Numbered from the stretch's first letter, positions 45,801-56,611 are shown. The stretch: 64,000 nt of DNA from Larimichthys crocea (GCF_000972845.2 NC_040020.1:1042625-1106624), one strand, 5' to 3'. Translations and numbers: made by a program. Notes: generated by a model not told the origin, from the letters alone.

Positions 45801-46907
45801 AGTTGAAGCCGCTATTCAAAAGTGAATATTGGAGTGGACACATGCCGCAGCACCCCTGCTATTCATTATCGAGATAAGACTTCCTTATACGAGGTGGGTG
45901 AGGTCTAGCAGACGTAGCAGTGGAGTACATCAAATTAATTTCTCCTTTCCGGGGGCGGGCAAGAGTGTGAGGGACGACCTCAATCTCAGAACTAAATCTG
46001 GATGAGATGCTTGATCTTCCAACAAACAATTATGAGTGACTTCACACATTTGAGGGTGTTGAAGGCGAGCTGGTAGGCCTGTCTCTGTGGGGTTTCATCT
46101 CCAGTCTCTGTTTGTGTTGTGTCCGTCTTCTTCTTCCCATAATGCAGACGCTGTTTCGTGGCCGACTTCTCTGTCCGCAGCTGCTGGAAAATGGCGGCCG
46201 CTTGCAGGAAGGCCTGGTCTGATGGAGGGGGCACTGCAAGGAGAAGAAGGAGAAGGTGGAAGACAGAAAAAGGGAAGGCGGAGGAGGAGGAATTGGAAAG
46301 AGGAAATACAAGGAGGAAAAAGAGACGTCAGGGGCGGAGAGGAGGTGGAAAAAGTGTCAGGTGAGCATCAAGGACTTACAGTCACTGATACTACAGTTAA
46401 ATATTTATTTATATGTTTGCTGTTTAGTCTTTTGGATTCAACTGGTGCGTACGGTTCAGCTATAGGTGACTGCAACCCGAGGCCACTCAGGTATATTCGA
46501 GAGCCTTGTCTTTCTTTTCACAATAAAAGCCCGGCGCCCATTGTCCACCGCTGATTTTTATCATCAAACAGTTTGTTTGATCTGCGTGCAACCACGCTTC
46601 TCTGACCGCCGGCCCGGTAACGTAATATGAAAATGTGCGAGAATCATGTCTTCACCTGTTGAAGGTAAAGATGAAAGGTGAGGAAGAGGAGGCAGGAATG
46701 AGAGGGGCTCTTTGTCGGTCTGCTGGTCTTCATGTGATGATGCGAGGATCTCCTCCTCCGTCGCAGAGCTCGTGTTCACGTCCTCACCGGAGCCCACTGT
46801 AAAGAGAGGAGGGGGGGCAGTGTGTGCTCATGTTACACACACACACACACACACAAAGCAAACAAACAAGAAAACAGCAGCGTAAAGATCTTACCTTTGT
46901 CTGCCAT
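29815..46907 (-). CDS. nsun7: NOL1/NOP2/Sun domain protein 7 (RNA m5C methyltransferase family), 13 exons
   Basis: Coding exons, 5' to 3': 46907-46895, 46796-46656, 46233-46048, 44331-44273, 42568-42432, 42331-42179, 41482-41299, 40108-39895, 39405-39262, 38713-38612, 38409-38292, 34010-33887, 30687-29815. All are GT-AG with agreeing phases; the sum is 2448 nt (815 aa; human about 718). Shared blocks with human NSUN7 include MLFDFQDRKF, CKIKLAASLARCRVK, LPLYAWVNT, QDRSVCVAVSVL, VILVLPRCS, YCTRSVCPEENE, ITNGCF and VQDVLARAAAKGLL. Family: SAM-dependent cytosine-5 RNA methyltransferases; mammalian NSUN7 is linked to sperm motility and enhancer RNA methylation. Motif IV PRCS is present (C393), but motif VI reads TRS, not TCS (R456), and the SAM loop (VAGSFSAMTT) is degenerate. 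Start: first ATG after an in-frame TGA in the same exon. It is convergent with apbb2, as in human. Confidence 0.95.
30985..31200. repeat. Probable high-copy fish interspersed repeat
   Basis: Phrases such as GAAATTTCACGGCAATCCAT and CACAAAATTTCATAGTCATT match my memory of a perciform repeat family. Related phrases (ATGGATTGCC, AAATACCTGCAAAA) recur at 32340-32540 and, in other orientation, at 37730-37970. Class unknown. Located in the last nsun7 intron. Confidence 0.4.
31240..31600. repeat. Probable high-copy fish interspersed repeat
   Basis: The segment from TTTTTTGTACCAGGCTGTAA to GAGGAACTGCAGTTTATGGC resembles a repeat commonly seen in percomorph introns. No coding capacity. Recognised from memory; a RepeatMasker run with a fish library would settle it. 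Confidence 0.45.
33640..33842. repeat. Facing (GT)n and (CA)n microsatellites
   Basis: (GT)22 at 33640-33683 and (CA)26 at 33790-33842 on the same strand, 106 bp apart. They are complementary, so the intron RNA could fold here. The pair starts 44 nt from the nsun7 exon boundary at 33887. A further (GT)n is at 33250-33287. Confidence 0.9.
33887..34010 (-). CDS. nsun7: nsun7 penultimate exon
   Basis: Codes RINGPIFPDHFQSGDTSADS, then KFFRLETSQITNGCFIARLS and RQ. It matches the KFFRMEPSEITNGCFLSILTR block near the end of the methyltransferase fold in human NSUN7. Its 5' splice site is followed, 44 nt downstream in the transcript, by a long UG repeat. Confidence 0.95.
34456..35418 (-). mobile_element. 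5'-truncated L1-like LINE insertion with target-site duplication
   Basis: A 17-bp direct repeat (GAACTTGTGGAATGATT at 34456; GAACTTGTGGGATGATT at 35402, one mismatch) flanks an element whose + strand left end is poly(T), that is a poly(A) tail on the - strand. The - strand frame 35356 to 34775 codes the C-terminal end of an L1-type ORF2: CDRCNNAEGSLSHLFWYCPV (the zinc-binding C..C...H...C pattern), then KTCILLNWKSPSSPCFKRWL. One premature TAA at 35072 breaks an otherwise continuous frame, so the insertion is fairly young but inactive. It lies in an nsun7 intron, same strand as the gene. Confidence 0.85.
35434..35466. repeat. (GTGAA)n short tandem repeat
   Basis: About five units of GTGAA in an nsun7 intron, next to the LINE insertion. 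Confidence 0.85.
35534..36190 (+). repeat. Dispersed repeat, copy A
   Basis: Opens near a 20-bp imperfect inverted repeat (35534-35553 with 35566-35585). The body shares long similarity with two other places in this window: 42900-43560 (same strand) and 53480-53830 (opposite strand). Shared landmarks: GCTCAGTT.ATTAGC.GGGCTGCC, GGACTGTGAGCTG, GTTAGTGTTTGTACCACAGG, CTATGGACAT and GACTTTTAGTGGTTGGTGAG then AGCTTGGTGAAATAAAA. No long frame; probably a non-autonomous element. Confidence 0.7.
37621..37712 (-). mobile_element. tRNA-like SINE head
   Basis: On the - strand the order is GGTGGCGTAGTGGGTTAAGC, then a long variable part, then GGTTCGAATCC. The last is a perfect pol III B box (37633-37643) and TAGTGGGTTAAGCGG is A-box-like (37688-37702). 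The long gap between them resembles tRNA-Leu/Ser-derived heads. No clear SINE body or CCA end follows, so this is a SINE fragment, not a tRNA gene. Confidence 0.65.
38292..38713 (-). CDS. nsun7: nsun7 exons with motif VI (TRS instead of TCS)
   Basis: Exon 38713-38612 codes DWDLLSDLSQGSVSKNKIQT on; exon 38409-38292 codes PKVQTVVYCTRSVCPEENEQ on. The human counterpart of the second reads VVYCTCSVFPEENE. The codon at 38375-38377 is CGC (Arg) on the - strand where TGC or TGT (Cys) is expected. The donor runs straight into (AC)n. Confidence 0.94.
39262..39405 (-). CDS. nsun7: nsun7 exon with motif IV (PRCS)
   Basis: Residues 363-410: NVRVLSEAFLGLNEGD, then RLKVILVLPRCSSSALNDP. The cysteine of motif IV (C393; PCS in most NSUN proteins, PRCS in NSUN7) is present. 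It ends HSEHG with phase 1. Confidence 0.95.
39895..40108 (-). CDS. nsun7: nsun7 exon with the (degenerate) SAM-binding region
   Basis: Residues 292-362: DRSVCVAVSVLRPLVFERGD, then VLVAGSFSAMTTAHVAMVAA and onward. In active NSUN enzymes motif I reads like DMCAAPGSKT; here, as in human NSUN7 (NTGSWYTV...), only the GS remains. Acceptor region is (GT)n then CTTTGCAG. Confidence 0.94.
40470..40640. repeat. Second, diverged copy related to the element at 14496
   Basis: Shares TCTGTTCTGGGCTACTGTAG and GAAACATGG with the inside of the MITE-like element at 14496-14818, plus GGCATCTAGTGGTGA, typical of that fish family. Ends are not clear. In an nsun7 intron. Confidence 0.5.
41299..44331 (-). CDS. 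nsun7: nsun7 N-terminal domain exons preceding the methyltransferase fold
   Basis: Exons 44331-44273 (DQELLEDMITDSCFHTSQHI), 42568-42432 (SSDLLPLAMVMLFDFQDRKF on), 42331-42179 (CKIKLAASLARCRVKQSLQS on, with LPLYAWVNTLRS) and 41482-41299 (VDEVCEALQRAGVCEAKSMA on, ending HVLNTQ). They align in order with human NSUN7 residues before the catalytic core. The intron between the first two holds the nested repeat described at 42900-43560. Confidence 0.93.
42900..43560 (+). repeat. Dispersed repeat, copy B, interrupted by another element
   Basis: Matches copy A on both sides of an insertion: left part CGTTAGCTCAGTTTGTTAGC, CAAGGCCCGTG and GGGCAATATAA; right part CTTCTATGGACA, GGACTGACTTTTAGTCGTTG and ACAGACGCCGAGCTG. 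In copy A these parts are almost contiguous. Confidence 0.7.
43093..43310 (+). mobile_element. Short fish retroposon inserted in repeat copy B
   Basis: Starts TCAAATCAAAACAAATCAGA then TTTTATTTGTATAGCC and ends GGAAGAAACCTCAGGAAGAG. This consensus (TTTATTTATATAGC..., GGAAAAACTTCCC, GAAGAAACCTCAGGAAGAGC) is a very common teleost interspersed element. It sits within copy B, so it is younger than that copy. Confidence 0.6.
44690..44945. repeat. High-copy fish interspersed repeat
   Basis: Contains CATTTGCACCTACGGGCAAT, TTAGAGTCACCAATTAACCT, ACCCACGCAGACACAACATG and CCTTCTTGCTGTGAGGTGAC, phrases of an abundant teleost repeat. A decayed relative is at 51870-52110 (CATTCACAACTAGAGTCACC, GGAACCTTCTTGCT). 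In the nsun7 intron upstream of 44331. Confidence 0.6.
46048..46796 (-). CDS. nsun7: nsun7 N-terminal exons
   Basis: Exon 46796-46656 codes VGSGEDVNTSSATEEEILAS on (acidic and Ser-rich). Exon 46233-46048 codes PPPSDQAFLQAAAIFQQLRT on, ending QLAFNTLK, with the IFQ..R.EKSA and YQLAF..LKY blocks seen in human NSUN7. The donor of the second is T|GTGTGA, which gives the expected LKY when joined to 44331. Confidence 0.9.
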
Positions 46908-46986
46908 GCTCACAGAAACAAAACACTTGTCAAGCTCCTGTCTCTGAACATTTAAGTCCTTTTCTCTGCCTTGCTCTCCCGTCAGC
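46895..46986 (-). other. nsun7: nsun7 first coding exon with 5'UTR
   Basis: Acceptor TGTTTCAG|GCTGAC at the 5' side, so at least one more non-coding exon lies upstream. The exon has an in-frame TGA at its third base, a 13-codon uORF (ATG within TTAAATGTTCAG) ending just before the start, then ATG at 46907 coding MADK and donor G|GTAAGA. The coding part is only 13 nt. Confidence 0.8.
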
Positions 46987-48148
46987 CTGAAACAGACACC
47001 AAAACATTAAGTTCAGTCCAACCTGAGACGTGCAAATGTAAATAAGACGCATAGCGTTAGTCATGAATGACATGTGATCCATCTCCCAGTTTCAGTGAAC
47101 GTGAGACAGGGCGGCCTGCAGGACGCTGTAGGTAATTGGGCTCCTCCTGCTGCAATTAGGCAGCCGGTCAGATACATCGGCATGAATAAATAATAGGCCG
47201 CCGTCCGACCCTGGACAAAGGTCCACCTCTCACTGACCTGCTTCACTCATCTCTGTGCACATCCTACACACACACATGTGAAGCATACATGCTTTGCAAG
47301 GCTGTGGTTCGGACTCAGCAGTGTTCAGGAGGACGTCACTTGACAAGAGGAAGAATTGGCACTTGAGGATTAAAACTCAAAGAGTGCAGGGACCAGTAGG
47401 CTCTAATTAAACTGGATTAATAGACAGAAACACAGACGGAGTGTAATCGGCTTTTACAGCACTCATCAATGTTTAAGCACAAAGTTTGGGATTGACCAGA
47501 AATGTGCAACGTGTCCAATAAGGCCATGTCAGTGCAACTGGAATAAATTAATGAATATCAAACGGCAGTGATTTAATGAGTGCGAAGCAGTTTCCCGTTC
47601 CACCGCAGGAGAGAGTCCACTTTACAGGAGCAGGACCGGGAGAAAAGAGCTACAGCAGCTTAGTGTAATCTGCATAGACGATGATGGGCTGTTTAAAATT
47701 GCATAGCGGGTCTTACCTTTGTCATTCAGAATCCTCCTCATGGGAGCGACACAGCTCATCGTCTCAGAGAAATGCAGCTCAAGCAAGTATCAAGGGTCTG
47801 ACTATTAAAGACAAACCTGTATCTGTGGCCCCTCAGAGTCTCTTGTTTGCTCTGCGCCGGGGTATCATGTAGTGTCCCGGTGAATTGGAGCACTTCATAC
47901 TCTCATCACCCTCTTTGTCACGCCTGGTTTTGCTTTGGAGCATGTCCCGAGTTTGGGATGCCATGGCAACAATATGATAATGAAGGAGGCCTTTCCTCTC
48001 TGAAGCAAAAATAAAAAATATAGTCTTAAAATTTAGAGGCTTGTGTTGTTATTGTAAGACCTCTTTTAATGACTTTACCTTTCTTTAATTAGTTTCATTC
48101 ATTCGTTAATGTGCATGTTTGATTTCTTAAATCAAACCGATCACCTGC

Positions 48149-48184
<36 letters not shown>

Positions 48185-48737
48185 TGTAAGGATACACACC
48201 AAATATCATGCGTTGCATGTCAGTATAGCATCATATATGACCGGTTAAACTTTACTCATACTGTCATACTGTCTCCTCATGAGTGACAGCAGGGAGGCAG
48301 ATCAGATTGAGATTGCCCCCTGCTGGCCACAGCACTGCTTCACAATGCACCTGCAGGAACAGTCGTGAAGATTTATTACCTTTTAGCAAGACAGCTGGCA
48401 TTTAATTAATGAGAACTATTTGTACTCTGTTTGTTGCTTCATTTAGAACAGGAACTACATAAGATGCTACACCTTGCCAAGGAATGTTAGTGATGGTTTG
48501 GTGGAGTGATATGAGGTGAAGCAGCACTGAGGTGATGTATCATGTTTGTTGTCCTGGACATAAAAGTGACCAGGTCACACAGAAGAAGATGTTTTCCAAC
48601 AGACAGAACGTAATTTAATTCAGTAAAAGTCAAGATCATAGTCAACGCTGAGAGCAAGAGCCGGAGAAGCTGTTTCTTTGAGTCAGAGTGAAAGAAGGTA
48701 AACACACAAATGAAGTTCTTTCAACGTCATCTTGAAA

Positions 48738-48925
48738 ACTTAAAATCACTTTTATCCAAAGCGACTTACAGAGAAGGGAATCGTACACACTCACACACTC
48801 ATGGCAAAGCCTTTGGGAGCAATTTAGGGTTCAGTATCTTCCCCAAAGACACTTCCACATGCAGACTGCAGGAGCTGGGGATCGAACCACTGATCGTCTG
48901 GTTAGTGGACGAGCCACAGCCACCA
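48738..48925. repeat. High-copy fish interspersed repeat
   Basis: CTTTTATCCAAAGCGACTTA, then GGAGCAATTTAGGGTTCAGT, CTTCCCCAAAGACACTTCCA and GGGGATCGAACCACTGATCG. These are familiar phrases of an abundant teleost element; class not assigned. Confidence 0.55.
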
Positions 48926-50043
48926 TGAGACTTCAGGATCAGCAGCTGTCTATCGTACCTGCAGAAGCTTTGTGTGTTTCTGTAGCGAACATGCAGAATT
49001 CATTGCTCAGCTTGCTTAAAAGCTGTGATTACATTTGCTTTTTTTATAAATCAGTTAGTGTGTCACCATTTTGTATGACATATAGAAACATTTGGACAAA
49101 GTAAGTATACCCCGTGTACAACTAAAGACAACTCACATCAGCTGTAGAAGTGATCATCAGCTATCAGCTGTAGTGACACTATCATAGACACTAGATCATA
49201 ACGTCCTAATTAACTGAAGAGATGCTGATGAAGAGACAAACAAAGTGAACCTGGAATATCAAGTAAGACGTAGTAAACTGCTGATTCAACACAGTCAGAG
49301 AACAATAAACAATGGAAACTGTGAGTGAATCAGGACATTCAATACACCTGTGTCAGCCGCACACCTGCACCTACTTCCAGGATGTGTGCTCCATAATCCA
49401 GCAGTCATGTGACCTCCACTTCCAACAGTTCATAATAACCCGCCTGATAAACTGAAGTGAAAATTGTTTTAAATAAATGCATCGTCACAAAGCTGAACAG
49501 AGCTACTACTACTTCCTCCGCCTGTCCACCCGTGGCGTGCAGTGACTGAGTAAAGTGAAGTTGAAAATCCAGCTCTATTGGTTCCAGTGATGTTGGCACG
49601 TCTCGTCCCAGCCTCTGTGTTGCACGCTGTATGGAAAACCCCATCATGTCATGTGTGATTCTGAGCTATATAAATAAAATTATGTCTCAACTTGATCACG
49701 TCCCACCTACACACAGCGTGATGTATTAGCCAAGAACTGCGTGAGAGAACTCGCTCTGACTAAGTTAACCTTTAAACTGTTGCCAGATTTAACAAAGGTA
49801 ACATCGTCTGGCACGCCACAATGATTCTGACGGTTGGAACTTTTGGTTTCTTTTTTTTACCATTTAAAAATCAACTCTTACTCTCTGTTAATTAGCACAA
49901 TCCCCTCTGAGTTTCTTCATATCCAGGGAGTTTAAAATAAAAAGCCTGAAAAACTGTGTGTGCATCCTCAAAAGGACTTTCTCTGCAGCCAAAAAGTCTA
50001 AATTGGCTCTAATTTGTGACATTTTGCTGCATATCGTTTCAGT

Positions 50044-50132
50044 TTTTCTCCTCTAGTTAAAGTTTTCTCTTCAGCAAAGACAAAAATCTTTTCTCCTCTA
50101 GTTAAAGTTTTCTCTTCAGCAAAGACAAAAAT
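50044..50132. repeat. 45-bp tandem duplication
   Basis: The unit CTCCTCTAGTTAAAGTTTTC plus TCTTCAGCAAAGACAAAAAT occurs twice in a row, nearly identical (period 45). Recent local duplication; no gene. Confidence 0.9.
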
Positions 50133-50504
50133 CCCCTGAAATCAAAACCTAAAACACATTCTTGTTTAATCCTGAGGCTGTATGTCCTGTTTATTTGATT
50201 ATAATGCTCAGCTGTGTGTCAGTGAACGCATCAGCAGCTTATTTAGAGTGAAAACACACGTTTAGTTGCAACGGAAAAGTGAAAATGTGCATTAAAATTT
50301 GAATTAATACTTACTTGTTTGGGATTTCTACATTCTATTCAATGCTAATGATAACTAGCTATGTTAAAATAACTTAATTAACATCACACTGAACTAAAAA
50401 AAATAAATCAACCAAACCATAAATCAAACATATGTAGTGTCTGTGTCAGACCAACAGAGGGAAACATTTCACAGGGTTACAGAGATGCTATGCAGCTTTA
50501 TTCC

Positions 50505-50543
<39 letters not shown>

Positions 50544-50936
50544 TGTGTGACCCATTTCAAAGCCACTTATTTGTTATTAAGAATGTATGAAGACGACTCT
50601 TCATATCAGCCTCTCTGCCGCATGAACACTGCGCAGACTGAACTCCAGCACCCACACAAGCAAAGACAAAACCACACCAGCAGTAACGCACGATGAAGGA
50701 GAACACAGGGTTGGTTTTTGTAGTTTACAAGTGCCTGGTACGTTACAGAACTTGCCAGAATAAAAGCAGGAGGGGGGAGAAGAAAAGAAAAAAAAAAAAA
50801 CCTCAGTGAGCTTTTTGGGGGCCAAATGAGCCTCACTTCTCCACGGGTGTGAGAGTACAGCTGGAGAGATTATCCCATCCAACACGCGTCATCAATGTCG
50901 CCTCACAACAGGGCTCCAGTTACTCCCCCCATGTGC

Positions 50937-50976
<40 letters not shown>

Positions 50977-51244
50977 TGTGTGTGTATTCAATAATCGGCC
51001 CGGTTGGAGACGGCGGGTCGTGCGGCCATAAGCCGTCCTGGAATTTTCTCAATAAAGGACTAATCTTTACGGGAAGCTGTACAGTGCTGGAAGGAGTTTC
51101 TTCTCTTCTTTTTTAATCAGTTTACTTACAGAGTGACACAGAGTGTTATCCAATCACACCTTTCCTTTATACATACATGTTTATGTGTTGTAATAACTTT
51201 GTGACCTTGTGTGTGTGTGTGTGTGTGTGATTTATGGGCATTAA

Positions 51245-51500
51245 TATACTCTGAAAGTGTGCACCATGTTTGGGATTTGCTCCCATTCGGACAAAACAAC
51301 ATTACTGATGTTGGGCAATAAGTTCTGGCCCAAAGTCGGGGTGTTTCAGTTCATCCCTAAGGTGCAGGCCAGTCATGTTGGAAAAAAAAAAACTGTTTCT
51401 TTACGGGCATGGAAACAAACTGTTGCCACAAAGTTGGAAACACAATATTGTCTAAAATATGACTGTATAGGTGTCCTGGTGGCCAAAGTTAACTTACACC
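51245..51500 (-). mobile_element. Tc1-like transposon remnant
   Basis: GGGATTTGCTCCCATTCGGA, GTTTCAGTTCATCCCTAAGG, GTGCAGGCCAGTCATGTTGG and AAACTGTTGCCACAAAGTTG follow, in order, the antisense strand of a Tc1-type transposase gene widespread in fish. Frames are broken. A matching terminal sequence, GGGAGTGTCCACATACTTTT then GGTCACGTAGTGTA, lies at 52503-52538, so the copy may extend there with other repeats inserted between. Confidence 0.55.
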
Positions 51501-51624
51501 CTTAAAAATAAAAGTTCAAGTTAGAAACTAAAGTGGTTCTTCGTGGTGATGTCATTTGGGAATGTGGGAACATGGCACTTTCCATATAGAGCAGATCTAG
51601 AGTGTACTTTTTCTAATATTATTT

Positions 51625-51710
51625 AGAGAAACCAAACAAGTCCCACCATGAGCAAACACTTGGCACTAGAGAAACCAAACAAGTCCCACCATGAGCAAAC
51701 ACTTGGCACC
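51625..51710. repeat. 43-bp tandem duplication
   Basis: The unit AGAGAAACCAAACAAGTCCC plus ACCATGAGCAAACACTTGGC is repeated with period 43. It lies between the two parts of the Tc1-like remnant. Confidence 0.9.
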
Positions 51711-53479
51711 AGTGGCAAGGCAAAATTGTTTAGTTTTAAGTTTTAAGAGGCAGAAAACTCAAGCAGAACCCGGATCATGGCGAAGAGACAATTATATTTC
51801 TATCCTAAGTGAATCAATAAACTCTTAAAGAAAGGAAGAACACAATGGAAGTGCAAACTATTCCTACTCCATCCATCCATCCGTCGTTCCATCCATTCAT
51901 ATCCAATACGTGCTCATGTTCGGGGCTGGAGCTGGTCCCATTGGGTTACGTGCTGCCAGATCATCACGGGGCTGACACACAGAGACAAACAACCATTTAC
52001 GCTCACATTCACAACTAGAGTCACCAATGAACTGGAGGAAACCCAGGCAGATACGGGGAAAACGCGTAAACTCCACACAGAAATGGCCCAGGAACCTTCT
52101 TGCTACTTTCCTACTCTGTGTATGTTAATGTACATTAGTGAGTTATTGAAGTCTTGATCTGTTAAAACATGCTCGTTGGTACGTTATGAATTATTTTGGA
52201 CGCGTTGTGGAAAAAGTCACATTTTCAGATGTAACATTCTTTTATTTGTTGGGTAACCACTGTCAACACTGTCCTGCGAGTCTATTCTCGGAAGATTAAA
52301 AGGAAGTTTGGAAGACCGGACTTCCTCCTGGGATCTTTTTGTGAACATACATATAAAAATATACATGCCTGTGAATAATGCCTGTTTAGATTTCAAGCAT
52401 AGCTGAGGACCTCCTGGTTGTCTTTCTTACTTGTTGTCATGAACCAGAGATTTCTTTAAAATCACACAAAAAAAAAATCAAAAAGAGGCCAGGACTAGTC
52501 AGGGGAGTGTCCACATACTTTTGGTCACGTAGTGTATTTATTATGGTAGGTTTAGTGGCGCTCATCCGGGTTGGGTTTGATCTCTCTCACTCACCAAGAC
52601 CCAATTATAATCTATTAGACACACACACATACACAGACACACACCCTAACACAGTCTTTAACCATTGTGGCCGAGCGGAGAATGACGCTTTTGTGTCAAA
52701 TACAAGGTCAGAACTTCGCCGCTACATCACGGCCAAATTTGCAAGTAATCTTATTATTTGTGTAACATGAGCGAGAGACACAGAGAGAAAGCAATACACA
52801 GAGAGAGAGAGAGAGATGGCACGGAGTCGAGCAGATTAAAACCAAGATCGCTTGATATGGTTTAACATCATAAATCCAGTTCCAGTTCACCTGCAGATAC
52901 AATAGTAACGTGATCCAACTTTTCCTCCTTTCTCAGTTTTCCTCGCGGTGTGTGTGTGATGGCTTGATTGTGCCCACTTGTTGCAGGTGAATAGATACAC
53001 TTCCCCCGTCCCTTTGTGTGTCTTTGTCAGACGGTTTTTTGGAGTACCAGCAGATTTTTTTTTTTTTTTAACCTGGGAATCTCTGTTCTTTGTGTCTCAG
53101 GTCTCTCTGTCTTTTGTGTAGCAACCAGGGCAGGGTCTGAGCTGCTTATTGTGGGAAGAGTTTGCTTTTGTTTACACCCTGTGAAAAGGCTGCATGTGCA
53201 GGTCTCAAAGTCTCCGTGTGTGTGTATGTAAACTAACAAGTCACGGAGCCATAATTAAAAGATAACTCTAGTTTATTACAAATTGGGGCTTTTTTTTTTT
53301 TTTTTTTGTAAATTAGTTTTGGCAATCATCATTTCTGTAACTTTCAAAGGAACAATTAAATATTTCCTCTTACACTGTTATGAAGAGATAGATGAGAAGA
53401 CTGATTACATTCTTTTATTTGTCTGGTAAACTAAAACTGGAAACTACAGCCAACACCTGGGGACATGGTTAGCTGAAAA

Positions 53480-53830
53480 CGAAGACTGGAAACACGGGAA
53501 AACACCTTGTTGTGCCAAAGGTCTGAAAGTCTCCTCTTATTTTTCTTCCTGGTGGTCCAAACCTCCTGTGGTGCAAACACTAATACTCCCCTCACAGCTC
53601 ACAGTCCAGACAACCCGGCTAACAAACGGAGCTAACAGCAGCTACATCTGGCAGCAGTACAGGAAAGTCAGAAAGCCATCAGAGAGAAAACCAGAAAACA
53701 TTTCCTCCAAAAAACATGATCCAGTTTCACCAAAATCTGTGAAATAGTGCCGTGAAGCGTTACGTACTCCTCACGGGTCGTAACCAGAGCCCAAAGTTAC
53801 ACAGTGTGAGAACAGATGCACGAATGACAG
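53480..53830 (-). repeat. Dispersed repeat, copy C (inverted)
   Basis: The reverse complement matches copy A (35534-36190): GTTAGCCGGGTTGTCTGGAC, TGTGAGCTGTGAGG, TATTAGTGTTTGCACCACAG, TTTCACAGATTTTGGTGAAA and CTGGATCATG. Copies A and C lie on opposite strands about 17.5 kb apart. Confidence 0.7.
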
Positions 53831-55780
53831 AGACACCATTGAGTTATTTTATGGTATAAATGTTACACAGTGCTGCCAGGCGGATTTTAGGCAGAGGCTG
53901 AGCTTGTTTACCCCGATTCCATCTGTCATTTTAACACCTGAATATGGAAAACGTAAATAAACATATTTCTTACATATTACGTACGACTTTGCACTCGCCA
54001 GAGTAATGGCTGAGATCTTGGACAGAAGACTGAGGAGGTTGCAGTTGACACACACAGTTTTCCTCTGCGATCAGCATGAGTGCCTGTTTCACCTACAAAT
54101 AAAGTGGTTTAGATAAACCAGCTGTAGTGATGATGCCACGTTTCCAGACCTCTGCAGTGAGTTATCATAATCAACAGAAACAACGGCCTTAAACTGCAAA
54201 TATAGTCAAGGCGTTCAGGTGTAATAAACCTGAATTATCTTCTCTATTAAAACTCTAACAGATGCGACTCGTTCGTTTTCCAACAGCAGGAAGGACAGCT
54301 CAGCATTTTTACTTCAGCATTTCCGTTTTCTACTACTTTTAATAATAAGTTATGACGCGTCATTACAAAAAATAAGATTTTGTGATAAATTCACAAGTAT
54401 AAAAAGTACCAGGTGCAACATTAAAAATATGCACTTGATGTTTGAATCTGAGGCTTTTACTTGTAACGGAGAACGAATTAATTAATGAAACCTGAATCGC
54501 CTCTTTGCATGAAGAAAATTGATAAAGATGTCGAGTACAAGTTCAGACCACGTGACCTTGTCATGCTGCATGGGACGAAGGATGTGATGCCTCTTTTAGT
54601 CTTCTGCCTGGGCACGCTATACCTGAATTTAAAAGTGCCACATTCAGATCACTGCAGTTTTATATATGGGGTATATTTGGAACCTTCCTCAAGGACTAAA
54701 CCAGCACCACCCTAACTTCCACCCTCCATACCGTGGACTGTGCCACCCTCCGATTCCCGAACCACGTCCCTACAGACTGAGTCAGTCACGTGAGTAATAC
54801 TTCACTGCACATTTGCTTTCAGAGTTATCGTACCAACAGGTTTAACAACCCTGTCCAGTTTGTTCTTGTTTCACCACAACACTGAATACAAAAGGTCAAA
54901 AATACTGTTGTAAAACAAAGCCAGCATCATTATGCCATGTTCAATTATGTTGTAAGGTTCCTTAAAAGTTTGAGATGTTTTTCGGGCCTTTGCAAACCCG
55001 GTGTTAGCATTCCATGTGATGAAGTTTCTCCTAAAATCTGTGATAATTTCTTATTTTTTTGATATTTAAAATGAATCTCTAGACACCAGCTGCACAAGTG
55101 ATTCATCTGTGTAACTTTTATTTCCACATTATTTCAGTAAAACATCTGACTGTTTGTTTTTGTTTTTTTTTAAGCTCATGTTGAAGTTATTCTACTGCCA
55201 GCCACAATTTGTGCAGATGACTGCGCTGTATAAACATGCAACAGTATCTTAAAAGAAGTCTCCACTGGTGATGGATTACCTAACTTAAGCAAGTCTCTGC
55301 AGGTGGATCCTCGTACTGTAAAGAAGAAAATTAATGAAACAAGTTGCACATGATGGAAAAACACTGCACGGACAATTGAGGTTGAATATAATTTGCTGTA
55401 AACGAGCTGGATGTATGTTTTCCTGCATGTGTCAACCGTCTGCCTGCGCGCTGTTACTCCACAACCTGAACGATGACCACACACACACACCAATAAACCA
55501 CTTCACTGTTTCCACCTGTGATAATAAAGTCAGAAAAGTTATCAGTGAAACTTATTATTACAGAGATAAAACCGTGCAGCTCTCGCCTTTTATTAACGAT
55601 ACGTGCTTCTGTGTTTGCACACTTTCTTTCAGAGTTCTGTTAAGTAAGCATTAAAGTGAAATGTATTGAGCAACACGTCCAACGGCCCCGGCCTCCTCCC
55701 CTTGCCAGAGTTCAGCCGCTGGTGTTGAAACGTTATTTCTCTGTGTGAGCACGTCTGACTCAATCTCAGTTTCCTATACG

Positions 55781-55811
<31 letters not shown>

Positions 55812-56564
55812 TCAAAAGTTCCCTACTGTGTGGGTGTGTGTGTTGGGACTTTATCTGAATGTATGCATGTGTGTTAATGTGCGTGTGTTGTTACTCTAAA
55901 CAGAAATCCAGCTTCCTCACTTCTCTCTTCAGCCTGTCAGTTGGCTGACCACGGATGTTACTGCTCGCTACAGGTCTCTCTCTCTCTCTCTCTCTCTCGC
56001 TCTCTCTTTCTCGGTCTGTGTCTCCTTGACAACCCGGTGTCACAAAGACGTTGTGCCCCAACCACGCACCTGAGATCAGGGGAGGGAGGAAGTGCAAGGA
56101 ATTCAGGTAGGCAAACACACACACACACACACACAATGCTGAATGAGAGGAGGAGGTCTGGAGTGTTGAAACGTCTCTGCATGATCAAACAAGTAAAAAT
56201 GAAAGAGAATAAAGGGTGGAGAGAGAAGAAGAAGGAGAAGAAGTTAAACTATGAAGGGTTAGAATAAGAATCACAAGTCGAGCCAGTTTACGTGCAGTCT
56301 GTGTTTTACTTTCAGTTCAGGTTGAGAGCAGCAGGTGAGAAACTTTTCAAAGTCTCACATTTCCTCAGTTTCATCCTCACGCTGACAGCTAAACACAGGA
56401 AATCTGAGCGAGCTGTTATTACGCAAAGTTGTCATTACAGCGGGATCTGCCTACCTACGTCAACACCTAAAGACAGCGTGTCATCGTGACATCAGGAGTG
56501 TGTGTATTTGTGAATGACCATAAAAAAAAAAGAAACCACACAAAAAAACCTTGGCTTGTTGACC

Positions 56565-56611
<47 letters not shown>

